Part shown: positions 33,368 to 40,546 of the stretch, one piece after another
How positions within the stretch are numbered: position 1 is the stretch's first letter
Layout of the letters: the number at the start of each line of letters is the position of its first letter
DNA from: Deltaproteobacteria bacterium
GTDB taxonomy: Bacteria > Desulfobacterota > Desulfomonilia > UBA1062
Length of the DNA stretch: 64,000 nucleotides
NCBI GenBank assembly: GCA_018433775.1
Contig: JAHDQN010000035.1
Location: 124,001 to 188,000, forward strand
Reading direction: 5' to 3'
Notes under the pieces: generated by a model
What the model saw: the letters and a program-made list of their open reading frames with translations, nothing else
Databases searched by the model: none
Told to the model about the DNA's origin: nothing
Program-made: the position numbers and the translations under genes

Positions 33368-33397
33368 GCTATATCAGGGGCAGGAGCGCCCTGTCAA
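33368..33397 (-). promoter_or_regulatory. promoter for the histidine phosphatase-ACAD-TetR-kinase operon
   Basis: On the minus strand TTGACA (33397-33392), 18-base spacer and TATAGC (33373-33368). Transcription would begin about two bases before the ATG at 33359, and no Shine-Dalgarno site is visible. Confidence 0.5.
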
Positions 33398-33404
33398 TCA
33401 TAAA

Positions 33405-33418
33405 CGAACGATCGTTCG
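33405..33418. promoter_or_regulatory. perfect 14-bp palindrome, candidate TetR operator
   Basis: CGAACGATCGTTCG is fully symmetric, and the symmetry extends outward with one mismatch pair (AA-CG...CG-GTT). It lies between divergent promoters, 7 bases from one -35 and 10 from the other. TetR-family operators have this form. Confidence 0.7.
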
Positions 33419-33428
33419 GTTTTTGCCA

Positions 33429-33457
33429 TTGCAAAGGCCTCGCATTTTGGATATGGT
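33429..33457 (+). promoter_or_regulatory. promoter for etfB-etfA
   Basis: TTGCAA at 33429-33434 and TATGGT at 33452-33457 with a 17-base spacer, 36 bases before the etfB start and just downstream of the palindrome. Confidence 0.5.
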
Positions 33458-33493
33458 ATGCGCAGGAAAAGCGGAAGCATGGAGATTGAGGCC

Positions 33494-34276
33494 ATGAAGA
33501 TCCTCGTCTGCGTCAAGCAGGTGTACGACAGCCCCGAGACCCTCGTGTTCGACGAGTCCGCCGGGAAGGTGACCTTCGGCCCGCACACGATCTTCCGAAT
33601 GAACCACTACGACGAGTATGCGCTCGAGGAGGCGCTGCGCATCCGGGAGCGCCTGGGTGATGCTGTTGTCGACGCACTTTCCGTGGGCCCTCCCCGGGTG
33701 GGCAAAACCATCCGGCGCGCCCTGGAGCTGGGGGCGGACCAGGGAATCCATGTGCAGACCTGTGACGAGACCTGCCTGAGTGCGTTCGAGCGAGCCCATT
33801 TCATCGCAGCGGCGTCGCGCGGCCGGGGCTACGATCTCGTTCTCGCAGGGGTCATGGCCGAGGACGACATGGAGTCCCAGGTGGGTCCGCTCCTGGCTGC
33901 GGTGCTGGGATACGGATGCGCCACCGGGGTCATCTTCGAGGAGTTATCCGCCGATGGGCGCGAGATCGCTGTGGAGCGCGAGGTCGAGGGGGGCTCCCGG
34001 GAATGTCTGTCCCTCGCCCTGCCCTGCGTGCTCACGATCCAGTCGGGAATCAATACACCCCGGTATCCCGCTCTCTCGCACGTGCTCAGGACGCGCTCTG
34101 CCGAGCTGGAATGCATCGAGGCATCCAGCCTTGCTGTTCCGCCTCCGACCCAGAGCCTCGTTCGCATTCTCCCGCCCGCCCAAGGGAGACAGGGGGAGAT
34201 CATCGAGGGCACCGCCGCGGAGAAGGCCGATAAGCTCATCCATATCCTCCGCGAGCATTCGCTGCTGCCAAGGTAG
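33494..34276 (+). CDS. etfB: EtfB, electron transfer flavoprotein beta subunit
   Basis: A 260-residue ETF beta subunit that carries electrons from acyl-CoA dehydrogenases. It opens MKILVCVKQVYDSPE, has FRMNHYDEYALEEALRIRE near residue 37, DLVLAGVMAEDDMESQVGP near 115 and LPCVLTIQSGINTPRYP near 180, the AMP/FAD-binding elements. The ATG at 33494 was chosen over upstream codons because it gives the family N-terminus. etfA follows 10 bases later. Control by the TetR-type palindrome would link it to the ACAD operon opposite. Confidence 0.93.
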   Translation: MKILVCVKQVYDSPETLVFDESAGKVTFGPHTIFRMNHYDEYALEEALRIRERLGDAVVDALSVGPPRVGKTIRRALELGADQGIHVQTCDETCLSAFERAHFIAAASRGRGYDLVLAGVMAEDDMESQVGPLLAAVLGYGCATGVIFEELSADGREIAVEREVEGGSRECLSLALPCVLTIQSGINTPRYPALSHVLRTRSAELECIEASSLAVPPPTQSLVRILPPAQGRQGEIIEGTAAEKADKLIHILREHSLLPR

Positions 34277-34286
34277 GGAGCGGAAA

Positions 34287-35252
34287 ATGAGCGGACGGTT
34301 TTTCATTATCGCCCTTCACGAGGGCGGCAGATTCCGGGAAGAAACCTGGGAGCTGGTCTCCTTTGCCCGCAGATGCGGTGCAGCCGATCCGGTCATGATG
34401 GTGCTCTCGGACGAGGGTGCTATCGAGCAGCTTGCCGATGATCTCGCGCATCGAACAGGGCTCGATGTTGTCGGCCTGGCCGGCAGCCATCTCCGGGAGT
34501 ACTCGGCCGAGGCGTATATCCGTACCCTCGTCCCATTCTTCCGGGATGCACCCGGGGAGATCCGCATCGCCGCGGCTCACACCTCCCGGGGCATCGATTT
34601 CGCCCCGCAGCTCTCCGCAGGGATCGATGCCTGCTGCATCACCGCGGTCGAAGACGCGGGCGAGGGAACCTTCATCCGCTCTCTGCACCATGGGAGGTTC
34701 CGGGCCGAGGTGCGCGCGGACCGGGCGAAGGTGGTCGTGACCGTGTTGCCCGGAGCGTTCGCCCCGGATGATATCGCGCCCGGGAATCCTGGAAAGGTCA
34801 GGATCGTTCCGGCAGGCGATGTCACCCTGTCCACCCGCAGCCGCGGGACCAGTGCCCCGGTTCATGCGAACATGGGCCTGACCAGGGCGGAGGTCATCGT
34901 TTCGGCGGGCAGGGGCCTGGGCAGCGGAGAGAACATCCGGCTCGTCACCATGCTCTCTTCGCTCTTCCCAAAGTCGGCTCTCGGCGCAACCCGAGCGGTA
35001 TGCGATCAGGGATGGCTGGACTATAGCCATCAGATCGGGTCGACCGGAAATACCGTCTCGCCCCGGCTCTATCTGGCCTGCGGGATTTCCGGCGCGGTCC
35101 AGCACCTCGCCGGGATGAAGAATTCCGGCATGATCGTTGCCGTCAATACCGACCCCGATGCCGCGATCTTCCGCGTCGCCCATTACGGCATCGTGGAAGA
35201 CCTCACGACCTTTATCCCGCTGCTGGTGGACAGATGTCTTAAGAGAGAGTAA
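34287..35252 (+). CDS. etfA: EtfA, electron transfer flavoprotein alpha subunit
   Basis: A 321-residue ETF alpha subunit. The FAD domain is complete: [14 protein letters not shown] near residue 207, then [20 protein letters not shown], then [20 protein letters not shown] and [19 protein letters not shown]. No ferredoxin domain is fused, so there is no direct sign of electron bifurcation in this subunit. It lies inside a longer open frame that starts upstream in etfB; the start at 34287 has GGGAGCGG before it. A hairpin follows the stop. Confidence 0.93.
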   Translation: MSGRFFIIALHEGGRFREETWELVSFARRCGAADPVMMVLSDEGAIEQLADDLAHRTGLDVVGLAGSHLREYSAEAYIRTLVPFFRDAPGEIRIAAAHTSRGIDFAPQLSAGIDACCITAVEDAGEGTFIRSLHHGRFRAEVRADRAKVVVTVLPGAFAPDDIAPGNPGKVRIVPAGDVTLSTRSRGTSAPVHANMGLTRAEVIVSAGRGLGSGENIRLVTMLSSLFPKSALGATRAVCDQGWLDYSHQIGSTGNTVSPRLYLACGISGAVQHLAGMKNSGMIVAVNTDPDAAIFRVAHYGIVEDLTTFIPLLVDRCLKRE

Positions 35253-35272
35253 AGAGGGCAAAAAGGCATGCC

Positions 35273-35291
35273 CCGGTCATTATATGACCGG
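35273..35291. terminator. hairpin after etfA
   Basis: CCGGTCAT and ATGACCGG flank a 3-base loop, 20 bases after the etfA stop; flanking CATGCC and GGCATG lengthen it. No T run follows, so it may be a weak terminator or mRNA 3'-end stabiliser before the carbonic anhydrase gene. Confidence 0.5.
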
Positions 35292-35414
35292 CATGGACCT
35301 GGGCAGGGCAGGCCCTTCGACCCTATCGAGGCCGAACTACTAAAAGGGAAATGACCCCCGCCTTTTCAAGTACTTCATATGCGGGCTTTAAGAAGCGGAT
35401 TCAAGGGAGGAAAT

Positions 35415-35948
35415 GTGGCAATCTACGCGTTCAACGGCAAACAACCGGTTATCGGCGAGGGAACATGGGTGGCTCCCAGTGCGTACATCATCGGGGACGT
35501 CACCATCGGAAGCCGGTGCTGGATAGGCCCCGGGGCGGTGATCAGGGGCGATTTCGGTACCATCGTCATCGGTGACGAAACCGCCGTGGAGGACGGGGTG
35601 GTCATCCATACCCCTGCCAAAGTGGAGATCGGCAGGGCCGTCACCATCGGACACCTGGCCCTGGTACACGGGAGCCGGGTGGGCGATTATGCCGTGGTGG
35701 GCATGCATGCCACCCTGGGAGACAACTCCGTGGTGGGAGACTGGTGCATCGTGGCGGAGCATTCGCTGATAAAGAAAAATCAGGTGGTCCCCCCCAACAA
35801 GCTCTATGCGGGCTCGCCTGCCGTGGAAAAGGGGGATATCACGCAGGAGTACCGGGAGATCATGCTCCTGGGCAAGCAGATGTACGTCGATCTGGCCGCC
35901 CGGTACCGGTCGTCCCTCACCCTCCTGGAGCAGCCGGGCGCGGACTGA
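35415..35948 (+). CDS. gamma-carbonic anhydrase family protein
   Basis: A 177-residue left-handed beta-helix protein. Hexapeptide repeats run through PSAYIIGDVTIGSRCWIGPG, DFGTIVIGDETAVEDGVVIH and so on. Metal-ligand histidines are in VIHTPAKVEIG, IGHLALVHG and GMHATLGD, the three positions of the gamma class. Such proteins bind Zn or Fe and hydrate CO2, or serve as acyl-carrier-like or carnitine-linked factors (YrdA, CaiE-like). The GTG at 35415 has GGGAGG before it; an ATG at 35379 lacks a ribosome site. It follows etfA on the same strand. Confidence 0.85.
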   Translation: MAIYAFNGKQPVIGEGTWVAPSAYIIGDVTIGSRCWIGPGAVIRGDFGTIVIGDETAVEDGVVIHTPAKVEIGRAVTIGHLALVHGSRVGDYAVVGMHATLGDNSVVGDWCIVAEHSLIKKNQVVPPNKLYAGSPAVEKGDITQEYREIMLLGKQMYVDLAARYRSSLTLLEQPGAD

Positions 35949-36033
35949 TTCCAGGCGCCGGACAACTCCCGCGGGGAAACACGAACGGAAGATCCAGTCC
36001 GGACTCCGGACAGTTTAAGGGCCGCCCCGTCCG

Positions 36034-36630
36034 CTATCTGATCCTCTCCAGCTCCTGGATGATCTCCTCGAGAGGGGGCCTGGTATTGATGCTGTGCAGC
36101 CCGATGTAGCGTATCCTGCCCTTCTTGTCCACGATGAGGATCGTGCGGTCGGCTGTGCCGTCGGAGCGGAGCACTCCGTACTTCCGTGCAACGTCACCAT
36201 GGGGCCAGAAGTCGGAGAGAACCGGGAACCACACCCCGTTCATCTGCGAGGTCCAGGCGTACAGCGTGGGAATATTGTCCGTGCTGATGCCCAGGACCAC
36301 TGCATCGTTTTTTATGAAAACGTCCTGCGCGAGAGCGTACCCGGGCCACTGGTCGGAGCACACGGACGTCCATGCAGCAGGAATAAACGAGATGACTACA
36401 TTGTTCTTTCCCTTGTAGTCGGACAGGGAGACCATCTTGCCCGATACGGACTTGAGGGTGAAATCGGGGGCCTGCTCGCCGACCCGCACCTTCAGCTTGC
36501 TGTCGGTTGCCTTGAGCGGCCCGGTGTCGTAGACCATACCCTTGAGCGCATCGGATGCGGCATGCGCAGCCGTTCCCGCCAGCACGGCGAACACCAGCCC
36601 CAGAAAAGCCGCCCGGATCGTCATCTTCAT
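36034..36630 (-). CDS. exported 1-Cys peroxiredoxin (AhpE-like)
   Basis: A 198-residue thioredoxin-fold peroxidase with a signal peptide: basic start, hydrophobic FLGLVFAVLAG, cleavage after AHA near residue 24. The mature part has VGEQAPDFTLKSVSGKMVSL and the peroxidatic site ISFIPAAWTSVCSDQW. That is the only Cys in the protein, so it is a 1-Cys peroxiredoxin and needs an outside thiol reductant. It overlaps the CPHC protein gene by ATGA, which is a ready partner. It acts in the periplasm, reducing peroxides. Confidence 0.85.
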   Translation of the reverse strand: MKMTIRAAFLGLVFAVLAGTAAHAASDALKGMVYDTGPLKATDSKLKVRVGEQAPDFTLKSVSGKMVSLSDYKGKNNVVISFIPAAWTSVCSDQWPGYALAQDVFIKNDAVVLGISTDNIPTLYAWTSQMNGVWFPVLSDFWPHGDVARKYGVLRSDGTADRTILIVDKKGRIRYIGLHSINTRPPLEEIIQELERIR

Positions 36631-37223
36631 GAGTTTCCTCCTCGCTGGATACCCGATTCTTCCACGATCATTTCAAGAAACGCTTCGGCATCGGAAAAGG
36701 CACCGGATTCCGAATAAAAAATTTCCCGGATCGAACCGTCCTTCATCTTGAGCCCGAAGTAGTGGGGCGTGTATATTCCGCTGAGAGAGCCCACCACCGC
36801 GGAGCTTCTGTCATCGAACAACGGGAAGGGAGGAGCGTACTTTTCTCTGAATAATCCCACCTCGTACTTGGAGTTCCCGATCCCGATTCCAATCATTTTT
36901 ATCTTATTCCTGAACTCTTCCCTGCTGTCAAGTGCATGGTAGAGCTTCTCGGCGTCGGGAGCGTGCCGCTGGCAATGGGGACAGTACATGCTGAAGACCT
37001 CCACTATGAGAACCTCTGCATCAATCCGCCCCAGGGGAATCTTCTCCGGTGCGTCCTTGAGTCCCAGGTATTGCCTTTCACCGGCAGCCTCGGGTGCGTA
37101 CAGGCTGAGGCTGTTCAGTGCGCGTAAATGCTCTTCCCGGGCGTCCTGTGCCCCGAGGGGGGCAGCGAGAAGAGCGAGAAGAAACGCCATCATTCCCAGA
37201 CCGGCCGTGAATGTACGGCTCAT
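36627..37223 (-). CDS. exported thioredoxin-fold protein with CPHC motif
   Basis: A 198-residue protein with a signal peptide (LGMMAFLLALLAAPLGA, cleavage near residue 25). The redox site FSMYCPHCQRHAPDAEKLYH, near residue 80, holds the only two Cys. CPHC is the DsbA-type dipeptide, typical of oxidising or isomerase-like proteins, but the fold around it is also close to thiol peroxidase reductants. It is translated first and coupled to the 1-Cys peroxiredoxin. It may recycle that enzyme, drawing electrons from CcdA. A terminator from the upstream rubrerythrin gene separates the two units. Confidence 0.8.
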   Translation of the reverse strand: MSRTFTAGLGMMAFLLALLAAPLGAQDAREEHLRALNSLSLYAPEAAGERQYLGLKDAPEKIPLGRIDAEVLIVEVFSMYCPHCQRHAPDAEKLYHALDSREEFRNKIKMIGIGIGNSKYEVGLFREKYAPPFPLFDDRSSAVVGSLSGIYTPHYFGLKMKDGSIREIFYSESGAFSDAEAFLEMIVEESGIQRGGNS

Positions 37224-37251
37224 AGAGCACCTCCTTTTTGCTTCCGGCCGT

Positions 37252-37291
37252 AAAAACGCATCCCCCGGGATCCGTCATACCCCAGGGGATG
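37252..37291 (-). terminator. Rho-independent terminator after rubrerythrin
   Basis: On the minus strand CATCCCC and GGGGATG pair around a 19-base loop with inner pairing (GGG with CCC), followed by TTTTT (37256-37252). It sits about 30 bases after the rbr stop. Near-identical 14-base sequences TTCCGGCC(G/A)TAAAA flank it at 37242 and 37292. Confidence 0.65.
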
Positions 37292-37318
37292 TTCCGGCCA
37301 TAAAAGCCGCCGCTTTTT

Positions 37319-37894
37319 TTACCAGTTTTCACCCAGCAGCTCGAAGTAGTCCCTGGGGTGGGCGCACGCGGCACAGGCTGCAGGGGCTTCTTTGCCCATG
37401 TGGAGATATCCGCAGTTCCGGCACCTCCACACCACCTCGGCGTCTCTCGCAAAGGCGCGACCTGCCTCGATGTTTGCAGCCAGATCCCGATAGCGCTTCT
37501 CGTGCTGCTTTTCCGCCACGGACACCGCCTCCCACACCCGGGCGATAGCCTCGAAACCTTCCTCGCGTGCCACCTGTGCAAAACCCGGATACATGGTGGT
37601 GTGCTCGTGATTCTCACCTGCTGCCGCTTCTTTCAGATTCTCCAGGGTCGTTCCGATAACCCCGGCCGGAAAGCTTGCCCGGACCTCGACCTCTCCCCCT
37701 TCGAGAAACTTGAAGAACCGTTTTGCATGCTCCTTTTCCTGGCTCGCGGTCTCCTCGAAGATGTCTGCGATCTGTACATAGCCTTCCTTGCGGGCCTGAC
37801 TTGCAAAGTAGCTGTAGCGGTTGCGAGCCTGGGACTCGCCCGCGAACGACGCGAGCAGGTTTTTCTCTGTCTGGGTTCCCGTCAATTTTCCCAT
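37319..37894 (-). CDS. rbr: rubrerythrin
   Basis: A 191-residue non-haem iron peroxidase of anaerobes. The N-terminal ferritin-like domain carries the di-iron Glu/His ligands (SFAGESQARNRYSYFA; ASQEKEHAKRFF; VSVAEKQHEKRY). The C-terminal rubredoxin-like domain has CRNCGYLH and CAACAHPRDYF. It reduces hydrogen peroxide using electrons from NAD(P)H-linked partners. The start at 37894 has AAAGGAGAGGAG upstream. Its promoter region holds an inverted repeat like a PerR box (see next entry), in line with peroxide control known for rubrerythrins. Confidence 0.93.
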   Translation of the reverse strand: MGKLTGTQTEKNLLASFAGESQARNRYSYFASQARKEGYVQIADIFEETASQEKEHAKRFFKFLEGGEVEVRASFPAGVIGTTLENLKEAAAGENHEHTTMYPGFAQVAREEGFEAIARVWEAVSVAEKQHEKRYRDLAANIEAGRAFARDAEVVWRCRNCGYLHMGKEAPAACAACAHPRDYFELLGENW

Positions 37895-38125
37895 AAAATC
37901 TCCTCTCCTTTTTCTCTTATCTGTTTTCGTTTCACAGCCTTGGTAAGAATTCCTCTTCCGCATTTCTGGAGCCCCACCCATGGCAGATGCCGAAGAGATC
38001 CGGGGAAAAATTCACAGTTTCTCATCCGCTCATTAAGACCGGCTTCCGGGGGAAGAGGCCCCTATTCCGCCTTGCCCCATAAGGAAGCATCGTCGATCCT
38101 TCCGCAGATCACGCACCTGGTGGGC

Positions 38126-38162
38126 AACTAATAATTAGTATCAACTGGTGCCGGACAGTCAA
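38126..38162 (-). promoter_or_regulatory. candidate rubrerythrin promoter with PerR/Fur-like inverted repeat
   Basis: On the minus strand TTGACT (38162-38157), 16-base spacer and TACTAA (38140-38135). The -10 is overlapped by ACTAATAATTAGT (38127-38139), a 6-1-6 palindrome with 7-1-7 extension one mismatch. The leader would be about 233 bases; the stretch 37895-38125 shows no gene that I can support. Confidence 0.4.
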
Positions 38163-38270
38163 GAGCCCTGCAAAAAATCTATCTGCCCCATCCCTGGGAA
38201 TATATGCAGCCCCCCGTCCCGTCTTCTTTCGGCAATGGAAGTGAACTCCCAGGCGAAATACCGGTAAGGG

Positions 38271-38786
38271 TCATTTCCTGGCGAAATCGGTGAAGCTTAC
38301 CGCCTTTCTGACGATGTTCTTCGCAAAAAACTGGGCATCTTCCAGGTCCGCGCTGTCCGGATGCGACTGGGCCGAGCCCGCCTCCATGGCCCAAGCCCGG
38401 TGCTCAGGCCTGTTCATCAGCTCGTCGATGACCTCCTGCTCGACCTCTCCCCTGCAGGTGAACGACCCGAGGACCTCGCTCTTGACCAGGCCGATGGCGT
38501 TGCGAATGGCCTCTTTGGGCATCTGCCCTTCTCTCTGGGCACCGTGGGTGGAAAACAGGGCGACCTTTGCCGAGGGCGGGATCTTTTTCAGAAAGTTCTG
38601 CGCGGGAACGGGCACACTGTGAGCGTGAACGGGAAACCCGCAGAAAATGAGATCGTAACCCTCTATGCCCTCGACCTCCTTCATGGATTTCAGCTCCTTG
38701 TCATTCTTGTCCAGGGCCTGATAGATACTCTCTGCAACCTTTTTCGTATTGCCGGTCTTCGTGTAGTAGGTAACCAGAATCTTCAT
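38271..38786 (-). CDS. flavodoxin family protein
   Basis: A 171-residue FMN protein. The phosphate loop TYYTKTGNTKKVAESI is near residue 6 and GYDLIFCGFPVHAHSVP near 55. It may act as NAD(P)H:quinone reductase or as an electron carrier; the FMN site pattern suggests a flavodoxin/WrbA-like fold without iron. It is upstream of the rubrerythrin gene on the same strand but 376 bases away. The start at 38786 has GGAGAGGAG upstream. Confidence 0.85.
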   Translation of the reverse strand: MKILVTYYTKTGNTKKVAESIYQALDKNDKELKSMKEVEGIEGYDLIFCGFPVHAHSVPVPAQNFLKKIPPSAKVALFSTHGAQREGQMPKEAIRNAIGLVKSEVLGSFTCRGEVEQEVIDELMNRPEHRAWAMEAGSAQSHPDSADLEDAQFFAKNIVRKAVSFTDFARK

Positions 38787-38994
38787 AATGCTCTCCTCTC
38801 CATTGTTCTTTCTCTCTAGAACCCTGTATGGGCCCAGTGTATGATGATTTCTCCCTTTTAAAAAATCTCCCCCCAAGATCCTCCTGTTTTCTCTCCAGCC
38901 TCTGCCTTAGGCGGCAGTATTCCTCTTAAAAAACCGCATGGCAAATTGAGCCCGAATCCCTTATGATAATCAATATACGGTTGGGGGTGGCACT

Positions 38995-39303
38995 TTGAAA
39001 GAGATCGACGAGACAAATTTAGCTGAATTTTTACGGCATCAGGTGTCGGTGTTGATTTTTTCCTCCCCCTGGTGCACGTCGTGCAAAAAGATATCGTCCT
39101 CCCTTGAAGGGCTCGCGCGCAAGCACGATGACCGGTTCTGCCTGGGAGTCTGCGACATCAGCACCAGTCCCTCGATCCCTTCCCGGATGCAGGTGTTCAG
39201 CGTGCCCGCCGTGATCATCTTCAGGGACGGACATGAGGTGGAGCGCCTTCAGGGCTCCCTTTCGGAGACGGCAGTGGCGAAGGCCCTGGAAGGCCACCTA
39301 TGA
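38995..39303 (+). CDS. thioredoxin-like protein
   Basis: A 102-residue cytoplasmic thioredoxin-fold protein. Active site SPWCTSCKKI near residues 25-34, with the cis-Pro loop VFSVPAVIIF near 67. It starts with TTG and overlaps ccdA by ATGA, so it is translationally coupled to it. This is the expected electron donor on the inner side for CcdA. The start is uncertain because of the non-ATG codon, but the downstream frame is firm. Confidence 0.85.
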   Translation: MKEIDETNLAEFLRHQVSVLIFSSPWCTSCKKISSSLEGLARKHDDRFCLGVCDISTSPSIPSRMQVFSVPAVIIFRDGHEVERLQGSLSETAVAKALEGHL

Positions 39304-40007
39304 ACGGGGATATCCTGGCGAGCTTCCAGACATATCTTTCCGGTACGTCTCCCATGGCGTATGTGGTCGCCTATGTCGCAGGCGTGCTGGTGAGCTTCAC
39401 GCCCTGCATCTATCCGGTGATCCCGGTGACCGTGGCATATATCGCGTCCCAGAGCGCGGGCTCCAGGGCCAGGGGTTTCGTGCTCTCGCTGTTCTACGTC
39501 CTGGGGACATCCTTTACCTACACGATCCTGGGATATGTTGCAGCCGTGACCGGCCGGCTCTTCGGGCAGATCCAGACCAGCCCCTGGACGTATCTCGTGG
39601 TGGCGAACATCAGCATCCTGATGGGCCTTTCCATGCTCGGGGTGTTCACCCTGCCGATGCCCGGGTTTCTCACCCGGCGATCGGCACGGCCTGGGAGCGG
39701 CTTTCTGGGTGCCTTCGTCCTGGGCGCGACCGTGGGCCTTGTCCTGGGGCCGTGCTCGGCCCCGGTTCTCGGGGTGCTCCTGAGCTATGTGGCAGCGCAG
39801 CAGAACCCGATCTTCGGCACCAGCCTGCTGTTTGTCTTCGCCTTCGGCATGGGAACGCTCCTGATCGTCCTGGGGACGTTCACCGGGCTTCTCGCCAACC
39901 TTCCCCGGGCGGGAGGGTGGATGGTGATCATCCAGAAGGCCTTCGGCTGGGCGCTGATCGCCCTGGGCGAGTATTTTCTGATCACCGCAGGACAGCTCAT
40001 GATCTAA
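39300..40007 (+). CDS. ccdA: CcdA/DsbD-type thiol electron transporter
   Basis: A 235-residue membrane protein with six hydrophobic segments. The conserved Cys pair is in VSFTPCIYPVIPV near residue 33 and LGPCSAPVLG near 150. It moves reducing power from cytoplasmic thioredoxin across the membrane. It lies between a cytoplasmic thioredoxin gene and a TlpA-like lipoprotein gene, so inner donor, transporter and outer acceptor form one operon. Confidence 0.92.
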   Translation: MNGDILASFQTYLSGTSPMAYVVAYVAGVLVSFTPCIYPVIPVTVAYIASQSAGSRARGFVLSLFYVLGTSFTYTILGYVAAVTGRLFGQIQTSPWTYLVVANISILMGLSMLGVFTLPMPGFLTRRSARPGSGFLGAFVLGATVGLVLGPCSAPVLGVLLSYVAAQQNPIFGTSLLFVFAFGMGTLLIVLGTFTGLLANLPRAGGWMVIIQKAFGWALIALGEYFLITAGQLMI

Positions 40008-40024
40008 AAAACAGGAGTGTATCC

Positions 40025-40540
40025 ATGATGCGAAGAATACTGGTTTGTTCCGTGCTGCTGCTCGTCGCGTTTCTCCCCATCGCCTCCTGCGACGAGGGCA
40101 CGACCTCCCGGGAGAAGGCCGGGGCAACCGCAGCCAACCTGGGCCAGGCGCCCGGGTTCAGCCTCCAGGACCTCTCCGGGAAGACCTATCACCTCGAAGA
40201 CTACCGGGGCAAGGTGGTACTGGTGAACTTCACCACGACCTGGTGCCCCTACTGTAAGAAGGACATCCCGGATCTCAAGAAGTTGTACGACCGCTACAAG
40301 GGCCGGAATTTCGAGATCCTGTCCGTCTACATCCAGGAGAGCCGGGACAAGGTTTCGTCCTTTGCCCGGAAGTACGAGCTTCCCTATCCGGTGCTGCTGG
40401 ACACCGAGGGGTTCGCCTCCTCCCGCTACGGGGTCAGGGGCGTGCCCACCAAGGTGGTCATCGCACCTGACGGGTCCATCGTATGCTGGATGTGCGAGGA
40501 CGTGGAAAAGGTCGTGGCCGGGCTGCTCGGGCAGGGCTAG
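40025..40540 (+). CDS. TlpA/ResA-type thioredoxin lipoprotein
   Basis: A 171-residue exported thioredoxin-fold protein. The signal ends in a lipobox-like IASC near residue 21, so it is probably anchored to a membrane. The redox site is TTTWCPYCKKDIPDL near residue 72. A second pair, CWMC, occurs near the C-terminus (residues about 156-159), which is unusual for TlpA proteins. It is coupled to ccdA by position (17 bases). Roles could be cytochrome c maturation or supply of electrons to periplasmic thiol enzymes such as the peroxiredoxin about 4 kb away. Confidence 0.87.
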   Translation: MMRRILVCSVLLLVAFLPIASCDEGTTSREKAGATAANLGQAPGFSLQDLSGKTYHLEDYRGKVVLVNFTTTWCPYCKKDIPDLKKLYDRYKGRNFEILSVYIQESRDKVSSFARKYELPYPVLLDTEGFASSRYGVRGVPTKVVIAPDGSIVCWMCEDVEKVVAGLLGQG

Positions 40541-40546
40541 TCCCCC

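Noticed and set aside
38961-38970. Shared CTTATGATAA near the thioredoxin gene and near 43822
   Set aside because: Only ten bases of AT-rich sequence; the inverted partner is missing at the first place. Chance is likely.
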